Below are positions 8,046-15,709 of a DNA stretch of 64,000 nucleotides, one piece after another (the first letter of the stretch is position 1; every line of letters begins with the position of its first letter). Origin of the DNA: Streptomyces aureoverticillatus (GTDB taxonomy: Bacteria > Actinomycetota > Actinomycetes > Streptomycetales > Streptomycetaceae); NCBI RefSeq assembly GCF_014649395.1, contig NZ_BMSY01000009.1, positions 124,001 through 188,000 of the forward strand, read 5' to 3'. Made by a program: the position numbers and the translations under genes. The notes under the pieces are model-generated. The model searched no databases and was not told where the DNA came from. It saw nothing but the letters and a program-made list of their open reading frames with translations.

Positions 8046-9026
8046 ATGCTCAGCAAGAAGACCAAGCCGGCCATGCTCTTCACGTCCTTCGCAGCCGCGG
8101 GCGCGCTGCTCCTGACCGCGTGCGGCGGCGGTGACGACGGCGGCGACACCAAGGGCGCGGGCAAGGCGGCGGACAGGGCGGGGTCCAACGCCCCGGCCAC
8201 CGACGGCCAGGCAGGCGGCGGCCAGGCAGGCGGCGGCAGCGGCACGATGAACCTCTCCCTGCCCTCGGGCACGGCCAAGCAGAACAACGCCCAGCGGCAG
8301 ACCGGCGACTGGGCCAACCCTCCGGGCAAGCCCGCCACCAAGCCCGTGCAGCGCAAGTGGGTCCAGCTCTCGGCCGGCCGCGCGGGCACCCTCGACCCGG
8401 TCGTGGTGAACGGCGCCGGGTTCACCCTCTACCGCTTCGACAAGGACACGGCCCAGCCCTCCAAGTCGAACTGCGCAGGCGCGTGCGCCACCACGTGGCC
8501 CCCCGTCCTGGTCGACCCGGGCGGCAAGATCTTCGTGGACGGCGTGAAGGCGTCCGACGTCGGCGTCATCAAGCGGGACGACGGCACGCGCCAGGTGACG
8601 ATCGGCGGCTGGCCGGTGTACCGCTTCAGCAAGGACCTCAAGCCCGGTGACACCAACGGCCAGGGCGTGGGCGGCACTTGGTTCGGCGTGACCCCGAACG
8701 GCCAGAAGTCCGGGCAGCCCGCCGGGGGCGACGACGCCCAGGCCGGTACGGGCGACGGGCAGGACGGGACGGGGCAGGCCGCGCCCGCGACCAGCGCGAT
8801 CCTCTTCGACAACGCCGACTTCGTCGACCCGGCGCAGGGCGTGGCGGGCGAGGGCTGCCAGAACGTGGCCCGCCCGAAGGTCGCGTCCTCCATCTCGGCC
8901 GGCGGCTCGCTGAAGCTCTGGTCGCGCCCCGGCTGCAAGGGCGAGTCCAAGGTGATCGACGGCGATGTCGCCGACCTGCGCACCGTCGGCTTCGACAACA
9001 AGGTCAGCTCGATCGCCTTCGGCTGA
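8046..9026 (+). CDS. Secreted lipoprotein with two PF03640-type repeats and a crystallin-like C-terminus
   Basis: A 326-residue lipoprotein. The signal peptide ends in a lipobox LLLTAC with Cys26, then a Gly/Asp/Ala-rich linker. Two copies of the secreted Yx(FWY)xxD repeat follow: FTLYRFDKD with CAGACATTWPPVL (about 124-160), and WPVYRFSKD (about 190-225). The last 70 residues contain LKLWSRPGCKGES and FDNKVSSIAF, resembling a beta/gamma-crystallin Greek-key motif; that part is my inference. The role of PF03640 proteins is unknown; redox or haem binding has been suggested in some. The protein is expected on the outer face of the cell membrane. The leader region holds repeats of GAGACC/GCGAGA. 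Confidence 0.85.
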   Translation: MLSKKTKPAMLFTSFAAAGALLLTACGGGDDGGDTKGAGKAADRAGSNAPATDGQAGGGQAGGGSGTMNLSLPSGTAKQNNAQRQTGDWANPPGKPATKPVQRKWVQLSAGRAGTLDPVVVNGAGFTLYRFDKDTAQPSKSNCAGACATTWPPVLVDPGGKIFVDGVKASDVGVIKRDDGTRQVTIGGWPVYRFSKDLKPGDTNGQGVGGTWFGVTPNGQKSGQPAGGDDAQAGTGDGQDGTGQAAPATSAILFDNADFVDPAQGVAGEGCQNVARPKVASSISAGGSLKLWSRPGCKGESKVIDGDVADLRTVGFDNKVSSIAFG

Positions 9027-9041
9027 CCCGGCCGACAGGAC

Positions 9042-10475
9042 CTATGCCGCGTCCCACACCTGGGCCACGTGCCCGTCGGGACGGATCAGCGCCGAGCCCA
9101 CCCCGGCCCAGTCGGGGCGCGGCTCGGCCAGCGGCCCCTCGTGGACGACGACGTCCGGCGAGGGGCCTTCGGCCTGTCCGGTTCCGGTGCGGCCCGTGAG
9201 GTCGAGCAGGACGTGGCGGCCCGCGCGCAGCAGCTCGAACAGGGCGGTGCCGTCGGCGAGTTCGAGGTTCGGGGCGCGCCGCCCGGCCAGCGGGTGGGCG
9301 CCGTCCCCGGCCGCGTACGCCACCGACAGGCCCGAGAGCGACTCGGCGAGCCGCCGCGAGAACTCCGGTACGGCGGCGATGGCGCCGCTGAGGACCTGGC
9401 GCAGGGCGAGTCCGTCGCCGGAGTACGCCGTCATCAGCGCGGTCTGGGCGCGGGTGCTCGCGATCAACTCGGCGCCGACCGGGTGCCGTTCGCGGTGGTA
9501 GCTGTCGAGCAGGCCGTCGGGGGCGTCGCCGCGCACGACGGCGGCCAGCTTCCAGCCGAGGTTGGTGGCGTCCTGCACACCGACGTTGAGGCCGACCCCG
9601 CCCGCGGGGAAGTGCATGTGCGCGGCGTCGCCCGCGAGCAGCACCCGGCCCTTGCGGTACGTCTCCGCCTGCCGGGCAGCGTTGCCGAACCGCGAGAGCC
9701 ACCTCGGGTCGCGCATGCCGAAGTCGTCGCCCGTGATGCCGACGACCTTCGCGCGCAGCTCGTCGAAGGTCAACTCGCCCGGCCACTCCCTCTGCTGGTC
9801 GTCCGGGGTGTGGCCGACGAAGCGGTGCACGCCACCGGGCAGCGGCACGCACATCAGGCCGCCGCGGGGGGTGGCGACGCTGAGCACAGGCTGCTCGGGC
9901 GGCGTGTCCAGAACGACGTCGCCCAGCCAGCCCCACACGGTGGCCTCGCTGCCGGGGAAGCCGATGCCCGCCGCCTCGCGCACGGTGCTGCGGGTGCCGT
10001 CGCAGCCGACGACGTACGCCGCCTCCACCTCGTACGCCCTCTCCGGCCCCGCCACATCCACGCGCACGCCGGACGGGTGCTCGGTCAGACCCGTCAGCCG
10101 GTGCCCGCGCCGGATGTCGGCGCCCGCGGCGCGTGCGTGCTCCTCCAGGAGGGCCTCGGTGCGGGCCTGGGGCAGGGCGAGCGTGAAGGGGTACGGGGTG
10201 TCGAGGACGGCGAAGTCGAGCCGGTCGTCCAGGGACCCGAAGTGCCCGCTGGGCAGCCGCAGGCCCTCGGCGAGGAACGGGCCGACGACGCCCCGGCTGT
10301 CCAGGACCTCCAGGGTGCGGGGGTGCACGGTGAGCGCCTTGGAGTGCGGGGACGGCGCGGTGCGCGTCTCCAGGACGGTCACCGGCACGCCGCCCAGGCG
10401 CAGTTCGGCGGCGAGCCACAGGCCGACGGGGCCCGCTCCCGCTATGACGACGTGACGGTTGTGGTCCATGTGCAC
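9042..10475 (-). CDS. FAD-dependent aromatic monooxygenase (rifampicin monooxygenase-like)
   Basis: A 477-residue class A flavoprotein hydroxylase. The N-terminal FAD-binding GxGxxG is VVIAGAGPVGLWLAAELRL, followed by YVVGCDGTRSTVREA near residue 155 and the second FAD motif VLLAGDAAHMHFPAGGVGLN near 285. The C-terminal thioredoxin-like domain is typical of PHBH-type hydroxylases such as Rox. These enzymes hydroxylate aromatic substrates, including antibiotics; the actual substrate is unknown. The start is GTG at 10475 (GGAAG 5 nt before) or ATG at 10469. It is divergent from a TetR gene with palindromic operators between them, so it is probably derepressed by a ligand of that repressor. Confidence 0.88.
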   Translation of the reverse strand: MHMDHNRHVVIAGAGPVGLWLAAELRLGGVPVTVLETRTAPSPHSKALTVHPRTLEVLDSRGVVGPFLAEGLRLPSGHFGSLDDRLDFAVLDTPYPFTLALPQARTEALLEEHARAAGADIRRGHRLTGLTEHPSGVRVDVAGPERAYEVEAAYVVGCDGTRSTVREAAGIGFPGSEATVWGWLGDVVLDTPPEQPVLSVATPRGGLMCVPLPGGVHRFVGHTPDDQQREWPGELTFDELRAKVVGITGDDFGMRDPRWLSRFGNAARQAETYRKGRVLLAGDAAHMHFPAGGVGLNVGVQDATNLGWKLAAVVRGDAPDGLLDSYHRERHPVGAELIASTRAQTALMTAYSGDGLALRQVLSGAIAAVPEFSRRLAESLSGLSVAYAAGDGAHPLAGRRAPNLELADGTALFELLRAGRHVLLDLTGRTGTGQAEGPSPDVVVHEGPLAEPRPDWAGVGSALIRPDGHVAQVWDAA

Positions 10476-10512
10476 GGGGTCTTCCTTCCGACGCCATTGC
10501 CGATCCAGGCTT

Positions 10513-10529
10513 CTTGGTCACTGACCAAG
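10513..10529. promoter_or_regulatory. Operator candidate: perfect 17-bp palindrome
   Basis: CTTGGTCA-C-TGACCAAG is a perfect inverted repeat midway between the divergent monooxygenase and TetR starts. A related second site covers the TetR start. It is the likely binding site of the TetR protein encoded at 10557. Confidence 0.75.
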
Positions 10530-10550
10530 TATCGTGGACGCAAGTAGACT
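10521..10550 (+). promoter_or_regulatory. Putative promoter of the TetR gene, leaderless transcript
   Basis: CTGACC (10521-10526) and TAGACT (10545-10550) are spaced 18 bp. The predicted start point falls on or beside the GTG at 10557, which has no Shine-Dalgarno, consistent with leaderless translation. The -35 overlaps the palindrome at 10513-10529. Confidence 0.45.
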
Positions 10551-10551
10551 A

Positions 10552-10562
10552 GGTCAGTGACC
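10552..10562. promoter_or_regulatory. Second operator copy overlapping the TetR start codon
   Basis: GGTCA-G-TGACC is a perfect 11-bp palindrome. With its flanks it matches the core of the upstream operator at 13 of 15 positions. It spans the GTG start codon, which suits autorepression. Confidence 0.6.
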
Positions 10563-11198
10563 AAAAAGCAAGCGACCCCCGCCCGTACGGAGAGCGGCCA
10601 CCGCGCGGGCCTGACCCCCGAGGCCGTGGCCCGCGCCGCGCTCGGTGTGCTCGCCGACAAGGGCGCCGACGGCGTGTCCGTGCGCGGCACGGCGGAGCGC
10701 CTGGGCGTGCGGATGAACACGGTGCTGTGGCACGCCAAGACCAAGACCCGGCTGCTCGAACTGATGGCGGACGCGATCGTCGCCGAGATCCCGCTCGACG
10801 GACTGCCGGACGAGGGGCGGGCGCGGGCGCGCGAGCTCATGCGCCGCTACCGCCGCGCCCTGCTCGCGCACCGGGACGGCGCGCGCATCGTGGCGGGCAC
10901 CTACGCCGCAGAGACCGCCACACTCCGCTTCGGCGAGGCGCTCACGACGGCGCTCCTGGAGGGCCCGGCGGACGAGCGCGAGGCGGCGTGGACGGCCTGG
11001 AACCTGCTGTACTTCGTCCTGGGGCTGACGCAGGAGGAGCAGTCGCTGCCCGCGGCGGGCGACCGGCGTTTCGCCCAGGCCCTGGCGGTGGGTGACTACC
11101 CGTCACTCCGCCGCCTGGCCCCGCACTTCGGTGACGCGTCCTTCGAGGGCCGCTTCGAGCACGGGCTCGACCTGCTCCTCGGCCCCGGTGGCGCCTAG
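10557..11198 (+). CDS. TetR/AcrR family repressor
   Basis: A 213-residue regulator with an N-terminal helix-turn-helix (about residues 20-65: LTPEAVARAALGVLADKGAD, then SVRGTAERLGVRMNTVLWHA) and an all-helical ligand domain like the TetR C-terminal type. It is divergent from the flavin monooxygenase, with two matching palindromes in the shared region, so it probably represses both genes and responds to a substrate of the monooxygenase. The GTG start has no ribosome site and coincides with the predicted transcription start. Its stop overlaps the convergent PhnB-like gene by four bases within a CGCCTAGGCG palindrome. Confidence 0.9.
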   Translation: MTKKQATPARTESGHRAGLTPEAVARAALGVLADKGADGVSVRGTAERLGVRMNTVLWHAKTKTRLLELMADAIVAEIPLDGLPDEGRARARELMRRYRRALLAHRDGARIVAGTYAAETATLRFGEALTTALLEGPADEREAAWTAWNLLYFVLGLTQEEQSLPAAGDRRFAQALAVGDYPSLRRLAPHFGDASFEGRFEHGLDLLLGPGGA

Positions 11199-11674
11199 GC
11201 GTTGTCCGCCGCCGCCCGCACCACCGCCACGTCGATCTTCTGCATCTTGAGCATCGCCTCCATGGCCCGCTGCGCGCGCCCCGCGTCCGGGTCCTGGAGC
11301 AGTCGGATCAGCTCGGCGGGGACGACCTGCCAGGACAGGCCGAACTTGTCCTTCAGCCACCCGCACTGGCTCTCCTGGCCGCCGTCGGCGGTGAGCTTGG
11401 TCCAGTAGTAGTCGGTCTCTTCCTGGTCGGCGCAGTCGATCGAGAGGGAGACGGCCTCGCTGAAGGTGAACTCGGGGCCGCCGTTGAGCCCCAGATACGG
11501 CTGGCCGTCCAGTTCGAACTCCACGGTCAGCACACTGCCGGCGCGATCGGGTCCAGTGCCCTCGCCGTAGTTCGTCACCTTCGTGATCTTCGAGTTGGGG
11601 AACACGGAGACGTAGAACTCCGCGGCCTCCTGGGCCTGGGTGTCGAACCAGAGGTTGGGGGTGATCCTGGGCAT
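11195..11674 (-). CDS. PhnB-like VOC superfamily protein
   Basis: A 159-residue protein of the glyoxalase/VOC fold, PhnB/YjdN type. It starts MPRITPNLWFDTQAQEAAEF, has FPNSKI, and ends with a conserved WG.S.QVVP-type segment (here KFGLSWQVVP), then a DPDAGRAQRAMEAMLKMQKID tail. These proteins are abundant in actinomycetes and mostly uncharacterised. I chose ATG 11674 (GGAGA seven bases upstream) over the longer open frame to 11770 because homology starts there. Confidence 0.85.
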   Translation of the reverse strand: MPRITPNLWFDTQAQEAAEFYVSVFPNSKITKVTNYGEGTGPDRAGSVLTVEFELDGQPYLGLNGGPEFTFSEAVSLSIDCADQEETDYYWTKLTADGGQESQCGWLKDKFGLSWQVVPAELIRLLQDPDAGRAQRAMEAMLKMQKIDVAVVRAAADNA

Positions 11675-11822
11675 GGTGCTCTCCTGTCTCGGTGGCGGCA
11701 GCGCGCGCCGCGTCGTTCGCTGCCTGTACTGACCGTCCTGCGGCGCGGAACTCATCGCCACCGGAGGCACGGATGCGCGGAACGTCCCGGCCTTCCCGCC
11801 GCGCGGCAGGAAGGCGGTGCGC

Positions 11823-12785
11823 TCAGTCGTGCGGCACCACCGCGATCGGGCACGGCACGTGGTGCATCGCCGAGTGCGCGGTGCGGCCCAGGTGCGACCC
11901 GGTCGTCCTGCGGCGCCCGATGACCAGGAGCGACGCCCCGGTGGCGGCCTTCAGGAGCTGATGGCCCGCGCGGCCGAAGCAGACCTGTTCGACGACGCGG
12001 ACCCGAGGGTATCGGCGCCGCCACGGCTCCAGGACGGCGCTCAGCGCGTGCCGGTTGTCCCGCTCCAGACCGGCCAGGTCCGCGGGGAGCACCCGCCCGG
12101 GCGCGTACGCGTCGAGCGGTGCCATCGTCCAGGCGTGCACGACGTGCAGCGGCGCCCCGCGCACGGACGCCGCGGCGAAGGCGTACGCGGTCGGCGCGTC
12201 GCCGGGCCGGGACGGGTCCAGACCGAGGACGACCGGGCGGTAGGGCGTGCTGCACGAGGGCGCGCCGTCCTCGTCGGGGGTGTGCGCGTCCTCCGGGCGC
12301 TCCCCCGCGCGCACAAGCACCACCGGGCGCTCGGCGCGGGCGGTCACGGCCGCGGCGACCGAGCCGACCAGGAAGCCGGGGAAGCCGGTGAGTCCCCGTG
12401 AGCCGAGGACCAGCGTCTCGGCCTCGGCGGACGCGGCGACCAGGGCCGCGACCGTGGGCCCCGCGGGCTGCTGGGCGTGGATCTCCAGGGCGGGGTGGAC
12501 GTAGGAGAGGGTGATCGCGGTCCGGTCGAGGAGGCCGCGGGCGCGCTCCGTGGCGGCGGGCAGCCTGCGCACGCGGGCGGCGTGAGCGGGGGTGGCGCCC
12601 GCGTGCAGCAGACGCAGGGGCACGCCGTGCCGCAGGGCCTCGCGGGCGGCCCAGTCCGCCGCGTCCAGGCTCGCGTAGGAGCCGTCGATGCCCGCGGTGA
12701 CGACGCGGGCGGAGTCGGACCGGGTGGTGCGGGAGCGGGTGTGCGGATGGGTGCGGGGGTGGGTGGTCGAGCGGTGGTGATTCAT
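11823..12785 (-). CDS. Tandem universal stress protein (two USP domains)
   Basis: A 320-residue protein with two UspA domains. Domain 1 (about residues 27-160) has VVTAGIDGSYASLDAADWA and an ATP-binding-type LGSRGLTGFPGFLVGSVAA. Domain 2 (about 190-318) has VVLGLDPSRPGDAPTAYAF and ends LVIGRRRTTGSHLGRTAHSA, with a less canonical ATP loop. A basic His/Thr/Arg-rich N-terminal tail of about 24 residues precedes domain 1. It lies 73 bp downstream of the phosphoketolase gene on the same strand; USP and phosphoketolase genes are often paired in energy-stress or hypoxia loci. ATG 12785 is the natural start, though the frame is open further upstream. Confidence 0.88.
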   Translation of the reverse strand: MNHHRSTTHPRTHPHTRSRTTRSDSARVVTAGIDGSYASLDAADWAAREALRHGVPLRLLHAGATPAHAARVRRLPAATERARGLLDRTAITLSYVHPALEIHAQQPAGPTVAALVAASAEAETLVLGSRGLTGFPGFLVGSVAAAVTARAERPVVLVRAGERPEDAHTPDEDGAPSCSTPYRPVVLGLDPSRPGDAPTAYAFAAASVRGAPLHVVHAWTMAPLDAYAPGRVLPADLAGLERDNRHALSAVLEPWRRRYPRVRVVEQVCFGRAGHQLLKAATGASLLVIGRRRTTGSHLGRTAHSAMHHVPCPIAVVPHD

Positions 12786-12858
12786 GGCGTGCCCCAGCGG
12801 TGGGTGGTCGGTCGGGTGCGGGTCGGTCGGGTGCGGCGGGGGCCGGGCCGGGTCCGGC

Positions 12859-15369
12859 TCAGTAGGGCCACGACCAGTCCGCGACCTCGGGCAGGTCGGT
12901 GCCGTGTTCGCGGATCCAGGCGTGGTGACGGGTGCGGTGGTCGGCCATGAGCTGGCGCAGGGCCGTGGCGCGGACGGACAGGTCGGGGACGCGGTCGATG
13001 ACGTCCATGACCAGGCGGTAGCGGTCGAGATCGTTGCGTACGACCATGTCGAAGGGCGTCGTGGTCGTGCCCGCCTCCTTGTAGCCGCGCACATGGAGCT
13101 GCGCGTGGCCGGCGCGGCGGTAGGCCAGGCGGTGGATCAGCCAGGGATAGCCGTGATAGGCGAAGATCACCGGCTTGTCGCGGGTGAACAACGCGTCGTA
13201 CTCGAAGTCGGCCATGCCGTGCGGGTGTTCCTCGCGCGGCAGCATCCGGGCGATGTCGACGACGTTGACGACCCGCACGGTCAGTTCGGGCAGGTGCTCG
13301 CGCAACAGGGCCGCGGCGGCGAGGACTTCCTGGGTCGGTACGTCGCCCGCGCAGGCGAGCACCACGTCCGGGTCGCGCAGCCCCTCGTCGGTGCCGGCCC
13401 ACTCCCACACGCCCGCGCCGCGCGCGCAGTGGGCGCGGGCCTGCTCCAGGGTCAGCCAGTCGAAGCAGGGCTGCTTGCCGGCGACGATCACGTTCACGTA
13501 GTCCCGGCTGAGCAGGGCGTGTTCGGCGACGGACAGCAGGGTGTTGGCGTCCGGCGGCAGATAGACGCGTACGGCTTCGGGGCTCTTGTTGAGGACGTGG
13601 TCGACGAAGCCGGGGTCCTGGTGCGAGAAGCCGTTGTGGTCCTGGCGCCAGACGTGCGACGTCAGCAGGTAGTTGAGCGAGGGAACCGGCGCGCGCCAGG
13701 GCAGCGCCCGGGAGGTCTTCAGCCACTTGATGTGCTGGTTGACCATGGAGTCGACGATGTGCACGAACGCTTCGTACGAGGAGAACAGGCCGTGCCGGCC
13801 GGTGAGGAGGTAGCCCTCCAGCCAGCCCTGGCAGAGGTGTTCGGACAGCACCTCCATGACGCGGCCGTCGGTGGCGAGGTGTTCGTCGGTGGGCAGGATC
13901 TCGGCCTGCCAGGCCTTGCCGGTCGCGGAGTACAGGGCGCCGAGCCGGTTCGACTCCGTCTCGTCGGCGCCCATGACCCGGAAGTCGCGGCGCTCGGCGG
14001 TGTCGGACATGACCTTGGCGAGCATCTTGCCGAGCACCCGGGTCGGCTCGTGCAGGGCCGTGCCGGGCTTGTCGACGGCGACCGCGAAGTCCTCCAGGGG
14101 CCGCAGCGGCAGGGTGCGGGTGAGCAGGCCGCCGTTGGCGTGCGGCGTCGCGCCCAGGCGCCGGTCGCCCGCGGGCACGCAGGACAGCACCTGCGGGGTG
14201 GGGCGGCCGTCGGCGTCGAACAGCTCCTCGGGACGGTAGGAGCGCAGCCACGCCTCCAGCTGGCGCAGGTGCTCGGGGTTGTCGCGCACGCCCGCGAGCG
14301 GCACCTGGTGGGCGCGCCAGGTGCCCTCGACCGGATCGCCGTCCACGGTCTTGGGCCCGGTCCAGCCCTTGGGCGTGCGCAGCACGATCACCGGCCAGGA
14401 CGGCCTGGTCCCGCGCGTGCCGGAGGAGCGTGTACCGGAGGAGCCTGCGCCGGAGGACCGTGTGCCGGAGGACCGCGCCTCCTGCTGCACCTCGGTGATG
14501 CGGTCGACGGCCCGGTCCAGGGCGGCGGCGAGGTCACGGTGGACCGCCTGCGGGTCGTCGCCGGACACGTGCAGGGGCTCGTGGCCGTACCCGCGCAGCA
14601 GGGCGTCGAGTTCGGTCTCGGGGATGCGGGACAGCAGGGTCGGGTTGGCGATCTTGTAGCCGTTCAGGTGCAGGATCGGCAGGACCGCGCCGTCGTGCAC
14701 GGGGTCGAGGAACTTCCCCGAGTGCCAGGAGGCGGCCAGCGGCCCTGTCTCCGCCTCGCCGTCGCCGATCACGCAGGCCACCAGCAGGTTCGGGTTGTCG
14801 AAGGCGGCGCCGTAGGCGTGCGCGAGGGAGTAGCCGAGTTCGCCGCCCTCGTGGATGGAGCCGGGCGTCTCGGGCGCGACATGGCTCGGTACGCCACCCG
14901 GGAAGGAGAACTGCCGGAACAGCCGCCGCATGCCCTCCGCGTCCCTGGTGACGTCCGGATACGTCTCCGTGTAACTGCCTTCGATCCAGGAGTTGGCGAG
15001 GACGGCGGGACCGCCGTGGCCGGGGCCCCAGACGCACAGGGCCTCCAGGTCTCTCTCCTTGATGAGGCGGTTGAGGTGCGTGTGCACCAGGTTGAGGCCG
15101 GGTGAGGTGCCCCAGTGGCCGAGGAGGCGGGGCTTGATGTGCTCGGGCCGCAGCGGCTCGGTGAGCAGCGGATTGGCGAGCAGGTAGATCTGCCCCGCGG
15201 CGAGGTAGTTGGCGGCGCGCCAGTGGGCGTCCAGGGCGGTGAGCCGGTCCGGGGTGTCCGTGTCGCTGAGCCGGTCCGGGGTGTCCGGAGCGGTGAGGTG
15301 ATCCTGGGCGTCCGGAGCGGTGGGCTGGTCCTGCGCGTCCGAGGCGGCGCTGTGGTGGTCCTTGGCCAT
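12859..15369 (-). CDS. Phosphoketolase (xylulose-5-phosphate/fructose-6-phosphate)
   Basis: An 836-residue thiamine-diphosphate enzyme that cleaves xylulose 5-phosphate (and often fructose 6-phosphate) with phosphate to acetyl phosphate. The core begins at LDAHWRAANYLAAGQIYL, with GHGGPAVLANSWIEGSY, the ThDP motif IGDGEAETGPLAASWHSGKF and, in the second half, SSYEAFVHIVDSMVNQHIKWL. It is longer than the usual 790-800 residues because of two low-complexity inserts: a repeated Asp-Ala/Thr-Gln/Pro-Asp N-terminal tail of about 40 residues, and a Ser-Ser-Gly-Thr-Arg insert near residue 300. Both are encoded by in-frame DNA repeats. ATG 15369 has GAGG upstream. Confidence 0.95.
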   Translation of the reverse strand: MAKDHHSAASDAQDQPTAPDAQDHLTAPDTPDRLSDTDTPDRLTALDAHWRAANYLAAGQIYLLANPLLTEPLRPEHIKPRLLGHWGTSPGLNLVHTHLNRLIKERDLEALCVWGPGHGGPAVLANSWIEGSYTETYPDVTRDAEGMRRLFRQFSFPGGVPSHVAPETPGSIHEGGELGYSLAHAYGAAFDNPNLLVACVIGDGEAETGPLAASWHSGKFLDPVHDGAVLPILHLNGYKIANPTLLSRIPETELDALLRGYGHEPLHVSGDDPQAVHRDLAAALDRAVDRITEVQQEARSSGTRSSGAGSSGTRSSGTRGTRPSWPVIVLRTPKGWTGPKTVDGDPVEGTWRAHQVPLAGVRDNPEHLRQLEAWLRSYRPEELFDADGRPTPQVLSCVPAGDRRLGATPHANGGLLTRTLPLRPLEDFAVAVDKPGTALHEPTRVLGKMLAKVMSDTAERRDFRVMGADETESNRLGALYSATGKAWQAEILPTDEHLATDGRVMEVLSEHLCQGWLEGYLLTGRHGLFSSYEAFVHIVDSMVNQHIKWLKTSRALPWRAPVPSLNYLLTSHVWRQDHNGFSHQDPGFVDHVLNKSPEAVRVYLPPDANTLLSVAEHALLSRDYVNVIVAGKQPCFDWLTLEQARAHCARGAGVWEWAGTDEGLRDPDVVLACAGDVPTQEVLAAAALLREHLPELTVRVVNVVDIARMLPREEHPHGMADFEYDALFTRDKPVIFAYHGYPWLIHRLAYRRAGHAQLHVRGYKEAGTTTTPFDMVVRNDLDRYRLVMDVIDRVPDLSVRATALRQLMADHRTRHHAWIREHGTDLPEVADWSWPY
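14417..14476. repeat. 15-bp tandem repeat (four copies) inside the phosphoketolase gene
   Basis: Four 15-bp units with the core CCGGAGGASC at 14417-14431, 14432-14446, 14447-14461 and 14462-14476 encode repeated Ser-Ser-Gly-Thr-Arg on the minus strand. The unit is a multiple of three, so copy changes keep the frame. Confidence 0.85.
15240..15347. repeat. 27-bp tandem repeat (four copies) in the phosphoketolase N-terminus
   Basis: Four 27-bp units (15240-15266, 15267-15293, 15294-15320, 15321-15347) encode nine-residue repeats of the type DTPDRLxxx or DAQDxxTAP. The first two copies are the most similar to each other. Confidence 0.85.
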
Positions 15370-15709
15370 GGAAACCTCGCTTTCTGTCCGGGTGCCGGTG
15401 CGGTGGGTGGCCGGGTTCCACATGCGGCGCGGTTCAGACGGGCGCGTGAGGGGCTGAGAGGGCGGGCAGGCGGCGCGGGGCGCTCGACTCGCGCCCCTTT
15501 GTTCCCTTCACTCCCCTTCGTACCCCTGGAGTGTCCGGCACCGCGAGTCGCCCTGGTACGTCCGAGACGCCGGGTGACCGTCCGTCGGTGTCCTGCCCAT
15601 GCCCGTGTCCGGACCGCAACAGGCCCCCTGGCGGGCCTCCCCGAAGGTGACACGCCACGCGCCGCGCGAGGCAGAGGCAGGCCGGCCCTCAGAAGGGGCC
15701 GAACGGCCC
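15370..15709. other. 340-bp intergenic region without a gene
   Basis: It lies between the phosphoketolase start and the regulator stop. It should hold the phosphoketolase promoter, but I cannot point to convincing -35/-10 elements. A direct repeat CGGCCCTCAGA occurs at 15683-15693 and 15704-15714, the second covering the regulator's stop codon. A short hairpin GGCCC/GGGCC (15684-15700) just after that stop could be a weak terminator. Short open frames here look like chance. Confidence 0.5.

Noticed and set aside
12784..15105. Plus-strand open frame of 773 codons
   Set aside because: Antisense to the phosphoketolase, whose motifs are unmistakable.
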